Source of the DNA: Chloroflexota bacterium
GTDB taxonomy: Bacteria; Chloroflexota; Anaerolineae; Anaerolineales; Anaerolineaceae
Length of the DNA: 49,250 nucleotides
Direction: 5' to 3'
Assembly (NCBI GenBank): GCA_023381565.1
Contig: JAMCRR010000058.1
Coordinates: 1 to 49,250, forward strand
In this document: in pieces, positions 33,483 to 41,341 of the stretch
How the letters are laid out: each line of letters opens with the position of its first letter
Numbering within the stretch: the stretch's first letter is position 1
Made by a program: the position numbers and the translations under genes
Notes under the pieces: model-generated
Databases searched by the model: none
What the model was told of the DNA's origin: nothing
What the model saw: the letters and a program-made list of their open reading frames with translations, nothing else

Positions 33483-34712
33483 ATGTCCGCCGAAATTCCC
33501 GAAGCATCTGAACCATCTGAAACACCACAAATCATAGAAGACACCGCTCCCACCGAGCTTGAAAAACCCGCCGGCAAGCGAATCCCCCTCCGCTGGCTGC
33601 TGGGTGGGATCGGTTTCATCCTGGTGATCATTGCCCTGGCTGCCTGGCTGGGCTACAACACCGGCATTCAGGACCGGCTGAAGGCGCAAGCTTCTCAAGT
33701 CACGATGGATGCAACGACCCAATTTCAATTGGCACTGCAAGATCAAGCCGCCGGCAGGCTGGAGACGGCGAAAGAGCGCCTCCAATACGTGATCCAGCTC
33801 GATCCGGAGTTCCCTGGGGCAGCCAAGAAGCTGGCTGAAGTAGCCCTGTCAGCCAGTATCACTGCCACGCCAACCCCGGTGCCGGCTACTCCCACAGCCA
33901 CCATCGCGCCTACGCCAGACCTGCGCGGCGTAGAGGAGCTGTTCAACCAGGCCCGCCAGGACCTGGCCGATAAGAAGTGGGACGAGGCGATCACTACACT
34001 CGATCAGCTGCGCACCGACAACCTGACTTACCGGGCAGTCGATGTAGATGGCATGTACTACGTGGCGCTGCGCTATCGCGGTGCACAAAAAATTCTGCAA
34101 TTGGGCAAGCTGCAAGAAGGCCTTTACGACCTGGCATTGGCCGAACGCTTTGGCCCTTTGGATGGAGAAGCTCTCGGCTACCGATCTTGGGCGACCCTGT
34201 ACCTGACGGGAGCCAGCTTCTGGAAAGTCGACTGGAAGCAGGCGCTTTATTATTTCGGACAGGTCTACCCGTATTTCCCCAACTTGCGCGATTCGACCGG
34301 CCTGACCGCTTCAGAACGCTACCGCCAGGCGGCAATCGGCTATGCCGACCAGCTCCTGGCCGCCAAATCCTTCTGCGACGCCGATAAGTACTATCAGGAA
34401 GCGTTCAAGCTGGGAAAAGATGCGAAGGCTGAGCAGAATGCTAAAGATGCGGCCCAGAAATGCGCCGAATCAAAAGCCCCGCCACCGCCTAACCCGGCAG
34501 ATTTCACCGCCACCCCTTCACCTACGGTCGGAAGCACCAACCCGCCGGCTGCGCCCAGCGCAACCCCAGCTCAATCTACAGCTGCTCCGCCTACCGCAGC
34601 CCCCCCTACGGCCGCGCCACCTACCACAGCGCCACCCACCCCGGTCCCGCCGACGGCCACTTCCGCTCCTCCGACCTCTGCCCCAGCCACTGCTGCGCCG
34701 ACAGCTTCATAA
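33483..34712 (+). CDS. Membrane-anchored TPR protein with Ala/Pro/Thr-rich tail
   Basis: A 409-residue protein. It has a cytoplasmic N-terminus of about 37 residues and one membrane segment (WLLGGIGFILVIIALAAWLGY, about 38-58). TPR-like helices follow (FQLALQDQAAGRLETAKERLQYVIQLDPEFPGAAKKL, then a Thr/Pro spacer, then VEELFNQARQDLADKKWDEAITTLDQL and ADKYYQEAFKLGKDAKAEQNAK). The last 80 residues are almost pure Ala/Pro/Thr, a likely extended wall-spanning stalk. No Shine-Dalgarno sequence is seen, in keeping with a leaderless message. A strong terminator follows at 34804. The role is probably scaffolding at the envelope; partners are unknown. Confidence 0.82.
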   Translation: MSAEIPEASEPSETPQIIEDTAPTELEKPAGKRIPLRWLLGGIGFILVIIALAAWLGYNTGIQDRLKAQASQVTMDATTQFQLALQDQAAGRLETAKERLQYVIQLDPEFPGAAKKLAEVALSASITATPTPVPATPTATIAPTPDLRGVEELFNQARQDLADKKWDEAITTLDQLRTDNLTYRAVDVDGMYYVALRYRGAQKILQLGKLQEGLYDLALAERFGPLDGEALGYRSWATLYLTGASFWKVDWKQALYYFGQVYPYFPNLRDSTGLTASERYRQAAIGYADQLLAAKSFCDADKYYQEAFKLGKDAKAEQNAKDAAQKCAESKAPPPPNPADFTATPSPTVGSTNPPAAPSATPAQSTAAPPTAAPPTAAPPTTAPPTPVPPTATSAPPTSAPATAAPTAS

Positions 34713-34803
34713 GGAGCCTGAATTCGGGATAAACGTGAGCTGAGGTGATTTCAGTCTGCAAATCTCCCTAAAATCACTCTAAAACGCTCTATCTTGGATA
34801 AAG

Positions 34804-34844
34804 AAACTTCCGGAAGGAAATTTATTTCCCTCCCGGAAGTTTTT
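34804..34844 (+). terminator. Intrinsic terminator after the TPR gene
   Basis: AAACTTCCGGAAGG (34804-34817) pairs with CCTCCCGGAAGTTT (34829-34842) with one A-C mismatch, around an 11-base loop. TTTTT ends the structure. It lies between convergent genes. Confidence 0.85.
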
Positions 34845-34864
34845 ATATTCTCTAGCGTTGCCGG

Positions 34865-36031
34865 TTAATCGTCGTCTTCCTGTTCTTCTTGTCCGGTGTC
34901 GTCGCCCCTTTGCCGCTCATTCTGCTGGCGCAGGGTAATCACCAATTGAGGGCTGTTGCTGCCGCTCTCGCGCGAGGCTAAAGTCTCATAGGAATTTCCT
35001 GGCGTATTCAAAACCATGCTGATCAGTCCATCACCCTTGATCAAGCGGGTGACGTCCACGCTGATCCAGCCGCTCTTGCGGATGGGACCAGACATGGCCA
35101 GGATTTTGCCGTATGCAGGGGCGTTATCATAGGTGATGGTCGTTTCGACCCACGTGTTGTTCGCTATGCTGCGGACGAAAAAGCCTGCGCCTGCATTGCT
35201 GCTGTCCACATAGATCCGCAGGATAGCTTTATTGATGGAATTGCCTCCGATACCGCTGACATCGAAACGCAGGTAGCTCCGCTGTATCGGTTTCCCGGCA
35301 GATTTGAGTTCAGCCAATGTGCCAAAATTGGCGCTATGCTGGTCGCTGGAGGTGTAGGCATCCGCCTCAGGCGAAAAGGTCAACGAAGATGCAGTCTGAG
35401 GTGGAGGGGTTGGAGTCGGAGGGATAGGTGTAACCGTAGTCGTCGGCTGCGGCGGCTCGGTTGGAGTGTTAGCCGGAGTGGGGGGTACCGTGGCTGTGCT
35501 CGTCGGATGGGGAGGTTGGGTTGCACCACTCGTGGGGGTCGGCGGTACCGAGGTGTTGGTCGCGGTTGGTTGAGGCGGCTGGGTTGGTTTGGACGTCGGA
35601 GTTGGTGGGAGGGAAGTAGCCGTTGGCGGCACTCGGGTCGGGGTCGGCGACGGCAACACAGGATGGTCGCCGGGGTCACCGGGGAAAGTGAGCGCGACGA
35701 TCTCCTGCAGATTGGTAAAGCCGTCATTATCCGTATCCTGGTTCTCAATGCTTGCCAAGGCGCTGCTATTACGCCCGGCAGACTTATAAGCTTGCCCATA
35801 GGAGTTCAGGCTGGGGACGCTGGATGTATGGCAAAGCATGCAGCTGTCCAGCTTGGTTCCGACGATATTCGGATACCTGGCTTCAGCATAGCCGATATCG
35901 GGCATATTGGCCTGGGCTGTGGTGAAGCGGTTCATCACTACCAGCACCACCAGGACGATTACGCTTACGACGACCAGCAGCATAGTAGGGAAGGAGTTCT
36001 TTTTGGTGTTGCGCGAAAACGTAGGCATCAT
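34865..36031 (-). CDS. Membrane-anchored surface protein with CxxCH haem motif and DNRLRE domain
   Basis: A 388-residue protein starting at ATG 36031 (AAGGAGG upstream). A membrane segment (MLLVVVSVIVLVVLVVM, about 17-33) anchors it. Then comes a single CxxCH motif, Cys64-x-x-Cys67-His68 (LDSCMLCHTS), the signature for covalent haem c attachment. Next is an EF-hand-like calcium loop (DTDNDGFTNLQEI), then a Pro/Thr linker of about 100 residues with repeated PTPT...QPP units. The C-terminus is a DNRLRE-type domain (YLRFDVSGIGGNSINKAILRIY, IKGDGLISMVLNT) and an acidic tail. It may be an outward-facing monohaem protein, but a haem function is an inference from one motif. Confidence 0.78.
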   Translation of the reverse strand: MMPTFSRNTKKNSFPTMLLVVVSVIVLVVLVVMNRFTTAQANMPDIGYAEARYPNIVGTKLDSCMLCHTSSVPSLNSYGQAYKSAGRNSSALASIENQDTDNDGFTNLQEIVALTFPGDPGDHPVLPSPTPTRVPPTATSLPPTPTSKPTQPPQPTATNTSVPPTPTSGATQPPHPTSTATVPPTPANTPTEPPQPTTTVTPIPPTPTPPPQTASSLTFSPEADAYTSSDQHSANFGTLAELKSAGKPIQRSYLRFDVSGIGGNSINKAILRIYVDSSNAGAGFFVRSIANNTWVETTITYDNAPAYGKILAMSGPIRKSGWISVDVTRLIKGDGLISMVLNTPGNSYETLASRESGSNSPQLVITLRQQNERQRGDDTGQEEQEDDD

Positions 36032-36631
36032 TGGAGCCTCCTTGTCCTGCGAAAGGACGGGGTGCACAAAACAGGGCGCTCTGACCGGTCAACATTTAGA
36101 AGAGGTCAGGCGTTGCTGTGCGATCGATTGTTCATGAGACTATTGCCAGACAAAGATCCGCACTTGCCCCCTGGATCCGCTGGATGATTTGGATGGGCTT
36201 GGAGGAGTAAGCTATTTGTGTTTGGTTCTTGCTCCTGAAAGCATTCCATCCGTACTGGGTAATTGAGGTTTGTGACTCTCCAGCCCCTCCGACAAGAGCT
36301 GGTTGAGGATCAAAACCCATGCGGCCAGTACACGACGATACTTAGGGATAAACCTCCAACCAATTGATCCGAACAAATCAGATTTTACGGATGGGGATAG
36401 ATTTCGTCTACTGACAAATGTCCCGTTAAATTCGTGCAAAATAGTGAAATAAGTAATATAGCTCCGATTAATCCGATTATATTGTATCGATTCTACCGGA
36501 TGGAGCAGCGCCACGCTGAACTATGGTTGGCGAACTCTTCACTTGATGAGAATGTGGTATTCGGAAGACCGCAGATAGGGTATAATTTGAATAAATATTA
36601 TCTGGTTATATGAGTGTTGCCTATCTGGGGG
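36032..36631. other. Long intergenic region without recognisable gene
   Basis: About 600 bases between the haem-motif protein (-) and the second ECF sigma factor (+). Short open frames here (for example on the minus strand at 36212-36514) lack a ribosome binding site and any family resemblance. A perfect TATAAT occurs at 36581-36586, about 45 bases before the sigma start, and may be its -10 box, though no clear -35 is present. Confidence 0.4.
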
Positions 36632-37228
36632 ATGAGGATTAATCAAGAGCCGGGTGTGAATTATCGTCTGTGGGACGATCAAATGTTACTGGCAAGGATT
36701 GCAGACGCAGAAGTCGGAGCTTTGGGCGAGCTTTACGACCGGTACGGACGCCTGATTTACAGTCTGGCGATGAACATCGTTTATGACAGCGGTATCGCTG
36801 AGGAAGTCACCCAGGATGTGTTTATCGAACTTTGGAGGAAGGCAGGGCAGTACCAATCCAGCCAGGGCAAGGTCATCACCTGGTTATCTACTATCGCCCG
36901 CAATCGGGCCATCGATAACCTGCGGCGAATGAATGTCCGCCCAGAAGGGCACCGTGTGGGGTGGTCGGAGGATATTTTCCCAAACCTGCACGATCCCTTC
37001 GATCTGGAACAATCGATTGAGCTGGATCAACAGAAAAGCTTGGTACACAGCGCCCTCGCTCAATTGCCTGAGGAGCAGCGCGAAAGCCTGGCTCTGGCTT
37101 ATTTTCAAGGGTACTCTCACCAGCAAATTTCGGAAGCGCTTAACGAACCGCTTGGAACGGTAAAAACCCGCCTGCGTTTGGCCATGCGCAAGCTGCGCGA
37201 TATCCTGATTGACAGCGCAGATATTTAA
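36632..37228 (+). CDS. ECF-type RNA polymerase sigma factor (SigK-like)
   Basis: A sigma factor of about 198 residues. Region 2 reads LGELYDRYGRLIYSLAMNIV and IAEEVTQDVFIELWRKAGQY, then WLSTIARNRAIDNLRRM. Region 4 is LPEEQRESLALAYFQGYSHQQISEALNEPLGTVKTRLRLAMRKLRDIL. The pattern resembles the SigK/SigL-type ECF groups controlled by zinc-finger RskA-type anti-sigma factors, and such a gene follows 52 bases downstream. The start is uncertain between GTG 36614 and ATG 36632; I list the ATG. Confidence 0.92.
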   Translation: MRINQEPGVNYRLWDDQMLLARIADAEVGALGELYDRYGRLIYSLAMNIVYDSGIAEEVTQDVFIELWRKAGQYQSSQGKVITWLSTIARNRAIDNLRRMNVRPEGHRVGWSEDIFPNLHDPFDLEQSIELDQQKSLVHSALAQLPEEQRESLALAYFQGYSHQQISEALNEPLGTVKTRLRLAMRKLRDILIDSADI

Positions 37229-37280
37229 CCGTAAATCCAAAACTCTTTCTGGTGCGTATTAATATTTGAAGGACCAACCA

Positions 37281-38021
37281 ATGGATAATGAACTGCATAT
37301 CCGGGAATGGCTATCCGATTACGCGCTGGGAAGCCTGGGAAAGGATGAGAAGGGTGTTGTGGAAGCGCATCTGGCGCATTGCGAGGCCTGCCAGGTAGAG
37401 CTTCATAGCTATCAGGCGGTAATGGGCCTGCTTTCTCTGGCTGCGCCGGAGTTTGAGCCCCCGCGAACCTTGAAGCAAGCCGTCCTCCAGAAGGCCCTCA
37501 AACTGCCCGGCGCCGTTCAGGCGGGCAAGAAGCAACCCGCTCCTCCGGCTCGGCTGGCGGGGTTTCGGCACTGGTTGGGAGGCCAGGTGCCTGTCTGGGG
37601 GTTATTGCCTGTATTGCTGTTGGCGGTAGCCTTGCTGACCTCCACGATGGTTTTGTGGCGGCAGAACCAGCAGTACGCTATGAACCGGGTGAGTACGTTC
37701 ATGGTTGTTGACCTGACAGCCGCATCCAGTGCCTCGCAAGCAACCGGGTGGATCGTGATCAGCCGCGACGGAGTATCCGGAACGCTGATCGTCGAGGGCC
37801 TTCCACCACTGGCTGCCGGCCATCAGTACCAGCTCTGGTTGGTAAACGGTGGCACCCGCGCCAGTGGAGCCATTTTTTCGGTGAACTCCTATGGCTATGC
37901 CTCTGTGTGGGTCAAATCGCCCACCCCGTTGATCAAATTCAGCTCATTCGGAATCACCATCGAACCATCCGGCGGCAGCAAAGGGCCTACCGGACCTAAA
38001 GTGTTGGACGGGAAATTATAA
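37281..38021 (+). CDS. Zinc-finger anti-sigma factor (RskA-type C-terminal domain)
   Basis: A 246-residue single-pass membrane protein that should bind and silence the sigma factor encoded upstream. The cytoplasmic zinc-binding anti-sigma domain has His30-x3-Cys34-x2-Cys37 (AHLAHCEACQ). A membrane helix follows (VPVWGLLPVLLLAVALLTSTMVL, about 100-122). The extracytoplasmic part is an anti-sigma-K (RskA) domain (GWIVISRDGVSGTLIVEGLP, QLWLVNGGTRASGAIF, FGITIEPSGGSKGPTG). ATG 37281 has AAGGA at a good distance and is preferred over TTG 37266. Signal release would involve regulated proteolysis, as in the family. Confidence 0.92.
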   Translation: MDNELHIREWLSDYALGSLGKDEKGVVEAHLAHCEACQVELHSYQAVMGLLSLAAPEFEPPRTLKQAVLQKALKLPGAVQAGKKQPAPPARLAGFRHWLGGQVPVWGLLPVLLLAVALLTSTMVLWRQNQQYAMNRVSTFMVVDLTAASSASQATGWIVISRDGVSGTLIVEGLPPLAAGHQYQLWLVNGGTRASGAIFSVNSYGYASVWVKSPTPLIKFSSFGITIEPSGGSKGPTGPKVLDGKL

Positions 38022-38028
38022 GTTCACC

Positions 38029-38056
38029 TTGACAAATCCACACCATCAGGTAAAAT
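38029..38056 (+). promoter_or_regulatory. argG promoter
   Basis: TTGACA (38029-38034) and TAAAAT (38051-38056) are 16 bases apart. Transcription should begin near 38063, about four bases before the leader peptide ATG and 180 bases before argG. Confidence 0.8.
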
Positions 38057-38066
38057 CATTTCCACC

Positions 38067-38171
38067 ATGCATAGTATAGCCGCATGCACAATCCTTCTGC
38101 GAGCACGACGAACCCCGATTTTTCCACCTGACCGGGAGGTAGGCTGTTATTGCCTGGGTGCTGCTGATTAG
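38067..38171 (+). CDS. Putative arginine-rich leader peptide of argG
   Basis: A 34-codon frame beginning only a few bases after the predicted transcription start. It contains Arg12, Ala13, Arg14, Arg15 (peptide [10 protein letters not shown]), with all three arginines written as CGA, followed by a further Arg at codon 23 and a TAG stop at 38169. A cluster of arginine codons ahead of an arginine biosynthesis gene, with a terminator downstream, is the signature of ribosome-mediated attenuation. Pausing at codons 14-15 would leave the segment from 38132 free to pair. The near-leaderless start and the absence of a Shine-Dalgarno sequence reduce certainty. Confidence 0.55.
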   Translation: MHSIAACTILLRARRTPIFPPDREVGCYCLGAAD

Positions 38172-38196
38172 CACGACAACATCCATTTTTCATCTA

Positions 38197-38230
38197 AAAC
38201 CCTCCATCCCGGAGGGTTTATTTTTTTTTA
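38197..38230 (+). terminator. Attenuator terminator in the argG leader
   Basis: AAACCCTCC (38197-38205) pairs with GGAGGGTTT (38211-38219) around ATCCC and is followed by a long T run (38221-38229). It ends only about 15 bases before argG, next to the ribosome binding site. The segment CCGGGAGGTAGG at 38132-38143 can pair with 38201-38212 in 11 base pairs with two single-base bulges, which would destroy the terminator. This gives two mutually exclusive structures. Confidence 0.8.
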
Positions 38231-38244
38231 TAAGGAGAATTGCT

Positions 38245-39504
38245 ATGGCGAAACAATCGGTGAAGAAAGTCGTTCTGGCTTATTCCGGGGGGTTGGATAC
38301 CTCGGTGATCGTCCCCTGGTTGAAAGAAAATTATGGCTGCGAGGTGATCTGCTACACTGCCGACGTTGGGCAGGCAGAGGAGCTGGATACCCTTGACGAG
38401 CGCGCCCACCGCAGCGGCGCCAGCAAGCTGATCGTCGAGGATCTGACGGAGGAGTTCGCCGCGGAATATATCTTCGCTCTGCTGCGCTCGGGCGCCGTTT
38501 ACGAGCGCAAATACCTTCTGGGGACCTCCATCGCCCGCCCCGTAATCGCCAAGCACCAGGTGCAGATTGCCGAGCAAGAAGGCGCAGACGCCGTGGCGCA
38601 CGGTTGCACCGGAAAGGGGAACGATCAGGTCAGGTTCGAGCTGGCCTACACGGCGCTGAATCCGCGCCTGAAGGTGATTGCACCCTGGCGGGAGTGGGAG
38701 ATCAAATCACGCGAGGATGCCCTGGCGTACCTGAAAGCGCACAACTTGCCCTTCCCCGCCGGCGCGACCAACCCGTCGCTGTACAGCCGCGACCGCAACC
38801 TGTGGCACATTTCGCACGAAGGCGGCCCACTCGAAGACGCCAGCCAGCCGCCGTATGACGATGTCTTCCAGCTCACCGTCTCACCGGAAAATGCCCCCGA
38901 CCAGCCTGAGGAGGTGGAGATCTCCTTCGAGGCGGGCGCACCGGTGGCGGTGAACGGCAAGAAGCTCTCACCCGCCAGGCTGGTGGCGGCGCTCAACACG
39001 CTGGGCGGAAAGCACGCCATCGGCCGGGTGGATCTGGTGGAGAACCGCCTGGTCGGGATGAAATCGCGGGGGATCTACGAGACCCCCGGAGGGACGATCC
39101 TCAGCACGGCACACCGCGAGCTCGAATCGATCACCCTCGATCGCGATACGCTGCACTACAAAGATACTGTCGCCCAGCGCTACGCCGAGCTGGTATACTT
39201 CGGCCAGTGGTTCACCCCGCTGCGTGAGGCGATGGATGCCTTTTTCCTGGAGACGCAAAAGCCGGTCAACGGTTCCGTCAGCCTCAAGCTTTATAAGGGC
39301 AATCTGACGATCATGGGAAGGACGAGCCCCAACAGCCTGTATCGCGAAGAATTTGCCACCTTTGGCCATTCCGTAGTTTACGACCAGTCGGATGCGGCCG
39401 GTTTTATCCGGCTGTTTGGCCTGCCCTCCAAGGTGCGCGCCATCCTGGAGAAAGACGGCAAAGATATCGAGCCTATCCCCCTGGAAAAGATCGTGCGGGA
39501 TTAG
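38245..39504 (+). CDS. argG: Argininosuccinate synthase
   Basis: A 419-residue cytoplasmic enzyme that joins citrulline and aspartate using ATP, the penultimate step of arginine synthesis. The N-terminal ATP pyrophosphatase P-loop is [18 protein letters not shown] (about 9-26). The second family signature appears as [16 protein letters not shown] (about 117-132). Length matches the family. ATG 38245 has AAGGAGAATTGCT upstream; the frame is open further upstream but that part is leader. argH follows after 29 bases. Expression is probably controlled by the attenuator just upstream. Confidence 0.97.
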   Translation: MAKQSVKKVVLAYSGGLDTSVIVPWLKENYGCEVICYTADVGQAEELDTLDERAHRSGASKLIVEDLTEEFAAEYIFALLRSGAVYERKYLLGTSIARPVIAKHQVQIAEQEGADAVAHGCTGKGNDQVRFELAYTALNPRLKVIAPWREWEIKSREDALAYLKAHNLPFPAGATNPSLYSRDRNLWHISHEGGPLEDASQPPYDDVFQLTVSPENAPDQPEEVEISFEAGAPVAVNGKKLSPARLVAALNTLGGKHAIGRVDLVENRLVGMKSRGIYETPGGTILSTAHRELESITLDRDTLHYKDTVAQRYAELVYFGQWFTPLREAMDAFFLETQKPVNGSVSLKLYKGNLTIMGRTSPNSLYREEFATFGHSVVYDQSDAAGFIRLFGLPSKVRAILEKDGKDIEPIPLEKIVRD

Positions 39505-39533
39505 GCCTGTAAAACAAGACAGGAGGAATTTCG

Positions 39534-40919
39534 ATGAAACTGTGGAGTGGGCGGCTCTCCGGCTCGATGGACGAAACCTTTGCCCGGTTGAACAACTCCC
39601 TGCCCTTTGACCGGCGCCTGGCCCAGGTGGATGTGCTCGGCAGCATCGCCTGGGCCAAAGCGCTGGTTGAGCCCGGCGTGCTCACTCCGGAAGAAGCCGC
39701 GGCGATCGTCAACGGCCTGCAGAGTATCCTTGAGGATTTTAAATCTGGAAAAGAGCCCTTCGTGGAAAGCGACGAGGATATCCACACGGCCGTCGAGCGC
39801 CTCCTGAGCGAACGCATCGGTTCGTTGGCCGGCAAGCTGCATACCGGGCGCAGCCGCAACGACCAGGTCGCCACAGATTTCCGCCTGTGGCTGATGGACG
39901 CCCTTCCCCACCTGGCTGTGCTCCTGCTGGAGCTGCAGGCCACCCTGATCGCACGCGCCGAGCAGGACAGGGGCATCTTGCTGCCCGGATACACCCACTT
40001 CCAGCAGGCTCAACCGATCTTGCTCAGCCACTGGTGGTTGGCGCACTTTTGGGCATTGCAGCGCGACCGCGAGCGGCTGGCAGAAGCCCTGCGCCGCACC
40101 CGCAAGATGCCGTTGGGGAGCGGGGCGCTGGCCGGAACGGCTTACCCGATCGATCGCTTTGCGCTGGCCCAGGACCTCGGTTTTGACGCTCCTTCTCCCA
40201 ACAGTCTGGATGCTGTCTCCGACCGCGATTTTGCCGCCGAGGTCCTCTTTTGGGCGGCGCTCACCGGTGTTCATATGAGCCGACTGGCCGAAGCGCTGAT
40301 CCTCTACACCACCGCTGAGTTTGGTTTTCTCTCCCTGGCGGATGCCTTCTCCACCGGTTCCAGCCTGATGCCGCAAAAGAAAAACCCCGACCCGCTCGAG
40401 CTGGTGCGAAGTAAAAGCGGGCTGTTGATTGGCCGCCTCACCGGGTTGCTGGCAATGTTGAAAGGCCTGCCCTCGGCTTATGATAAGGACCTGCAGGACG
40501 ATAAACCGCCGGTCTTCGAGGCGGTTGACCTGCTCGAGCTACTCCTGCCGGTGATGAGCGGGCTGATTTCTACGTTGACCGTGTATCCCGAGCGCACGCG
40601 GGCGGCCATCGGCTGGCCTGTAATGGCTACCGACCTGGCCGATTACCTGGTTGGCCGGGGGGTGCCTTTCCGGCAGGCGCATACTGCCGTCGCCCAGGCG
40701 GTGAGCCGCGCCGAAGCTCTCGGGATTAACCTTCCCGACCTGCCCCTGGGTGAATGGCAGAAGATCCACCTCGCCTTTGGAGAAGACCTGTTCGCTGTGT
40801 TCGACCCCGAAAGAGCGGTGAGAAGGCGCTCGGCCTACGGCGGGACGGCTCCGCAGGCGGTTGAGGAACAAATCCGCCTAGCTAAGATGACCCTGGAGGG
40901 ACCTCGCGAGAGGGGATAA
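39534..40919 (+). CDS. argH: Argininosuccinate lyase
   Basis: A 461-residue member of the fumarase/aspartase superfamily that splits argininosuccinate into arginine and fumarate. It begins with KLWSGRLSG, typical of ArgH. It carries HTGRSRNDQVATDFRLW, the PGYTHFQQAQPI region with the catalytic His, and the family signature GSSLMPQKKNPDPLELVRSK (about 280-299) with the flexible serine loop. AGGAGG lies upstream of the ATG. It forms an operon with argG. Its 3' end overlaps the convergent ridA gene by 38 bases. Confidence 0.97.
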   Translation: MKLWSGRLSGSMDETFARLNNSLPFDRRLAQVDVLGSIAWAKALVEPGVLTPEEAAAIVNGLQSILEDFKSGKEPFVESDEDIHTAVERLLSERIGSLAGKLHTGRSRNDQVATDFRLWLMDALPHLAVLLLELQATLIARAEQDRGILLPGYTHFQQAQPILLSHWWLAHFWALQRDRERLAEALRRTRKMPLGSGALAGTAYPIDRFALAQDLGFDAPSPNSLDAVSDRDFAAEVLFWAALTGVHMSRLAEALILYTTAEFGFLSLADAFSTGSSLMPQKKNPDPLELVRSKSGLLIGRLTGLLAMLKGLPSAYDKDLQDDKPPVFEAVDLLELLLPVMSGLISTLTVYPERTRAAIGWPVMATDLADYLVGRGVPFRQAHTAVAQAVSRAEALGINLPDLPLGEWQKIHLAFGEDLFAVFDPERAVRRRSAYGGTAPQAVEEQIRLAKMTLEGPRERG

Positions 40920-41289
40920 CGGCCGCTACCGCGTCGATCTCTATCAGGAAACCGTGGTGCAGCTCGCGCGTGGGGACAACCGAGCGTGCCGGACGGGCCT
41001 CACCGAAAAATGTGGTGTAGACTGCATTCATCCGATCCCACAAACGGATATCCGATAGATACACGGTGACCTTGAGCACGTGCGCCCGGTCGCTGCCCGA
41101 AGCTTCCAAAATAGCCCCCAGGTTACCCAGCGTCTGGGCAGCCTGCTTTTCAATCGTCCCCAGCACCTTTGCGCCGGTGTGCGGGTTGACCGGTAGCTGC
41201 CCGGAAATATAAACGGTATCGCCGTGGATGACCGCCTGGGAATAGTGCCCGGCAGGTTGTGGGGCGTTTGGGGTTGAGATAGTTTTCAT
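40882..41289 (-). CDS. RidA-family enamine/imine deaminase
   Basis: A 135-residue small cytoplasmic protein of the RidA/YER057c/UK114 family. Members hydrolyse reactive 2-aminoacrylate and related imines formed by PLP enzymes. Key features are GHYSQAVIHGDTVYISGQLPVNP (about 13-35), the conserved Arg in ARPARSVVPTREL and the C-terminal VEIDAVA-type segment (LIEIDAVAAV), here ending with an extra ten residues. The extended C-terminus runs 38 bases into the 3' end of argH on the opposite strand. Confidence 0.92.
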   Translation of the reverse strand: MKTISTPNAPQPAGHYSQAVIHGDTVYISGQLPVNPHTGAKVLGTIEKQAAQTLGNLGAILEASGSDRAHVLKVTVYLSDIRLWDRMNAVYTTFFGEARPARSVVPTRELHHGFLIEIDAVAAVIPSREVPPGSS

Positions 41290-41341
41290 GGAACCTCCAA
41301 CAACGTAGCAAAACCGGTCGCATCCAGGGCGCAGAGAGCAA

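Noticed and set aside
36212..36514. 100-codon minus-strand frame in the long intergenic region
   Set aside because: No ribosome binding site, no recognisable domain, and unusual composition compared with neighbouring genes.
38067..38230. T-box riboswitch controlling argG
   Set aside because: A terminator is present but I see no T-box sequence (UGGNACCGCG-like) or specifier stem; an Arg-rich leader frame fits better.
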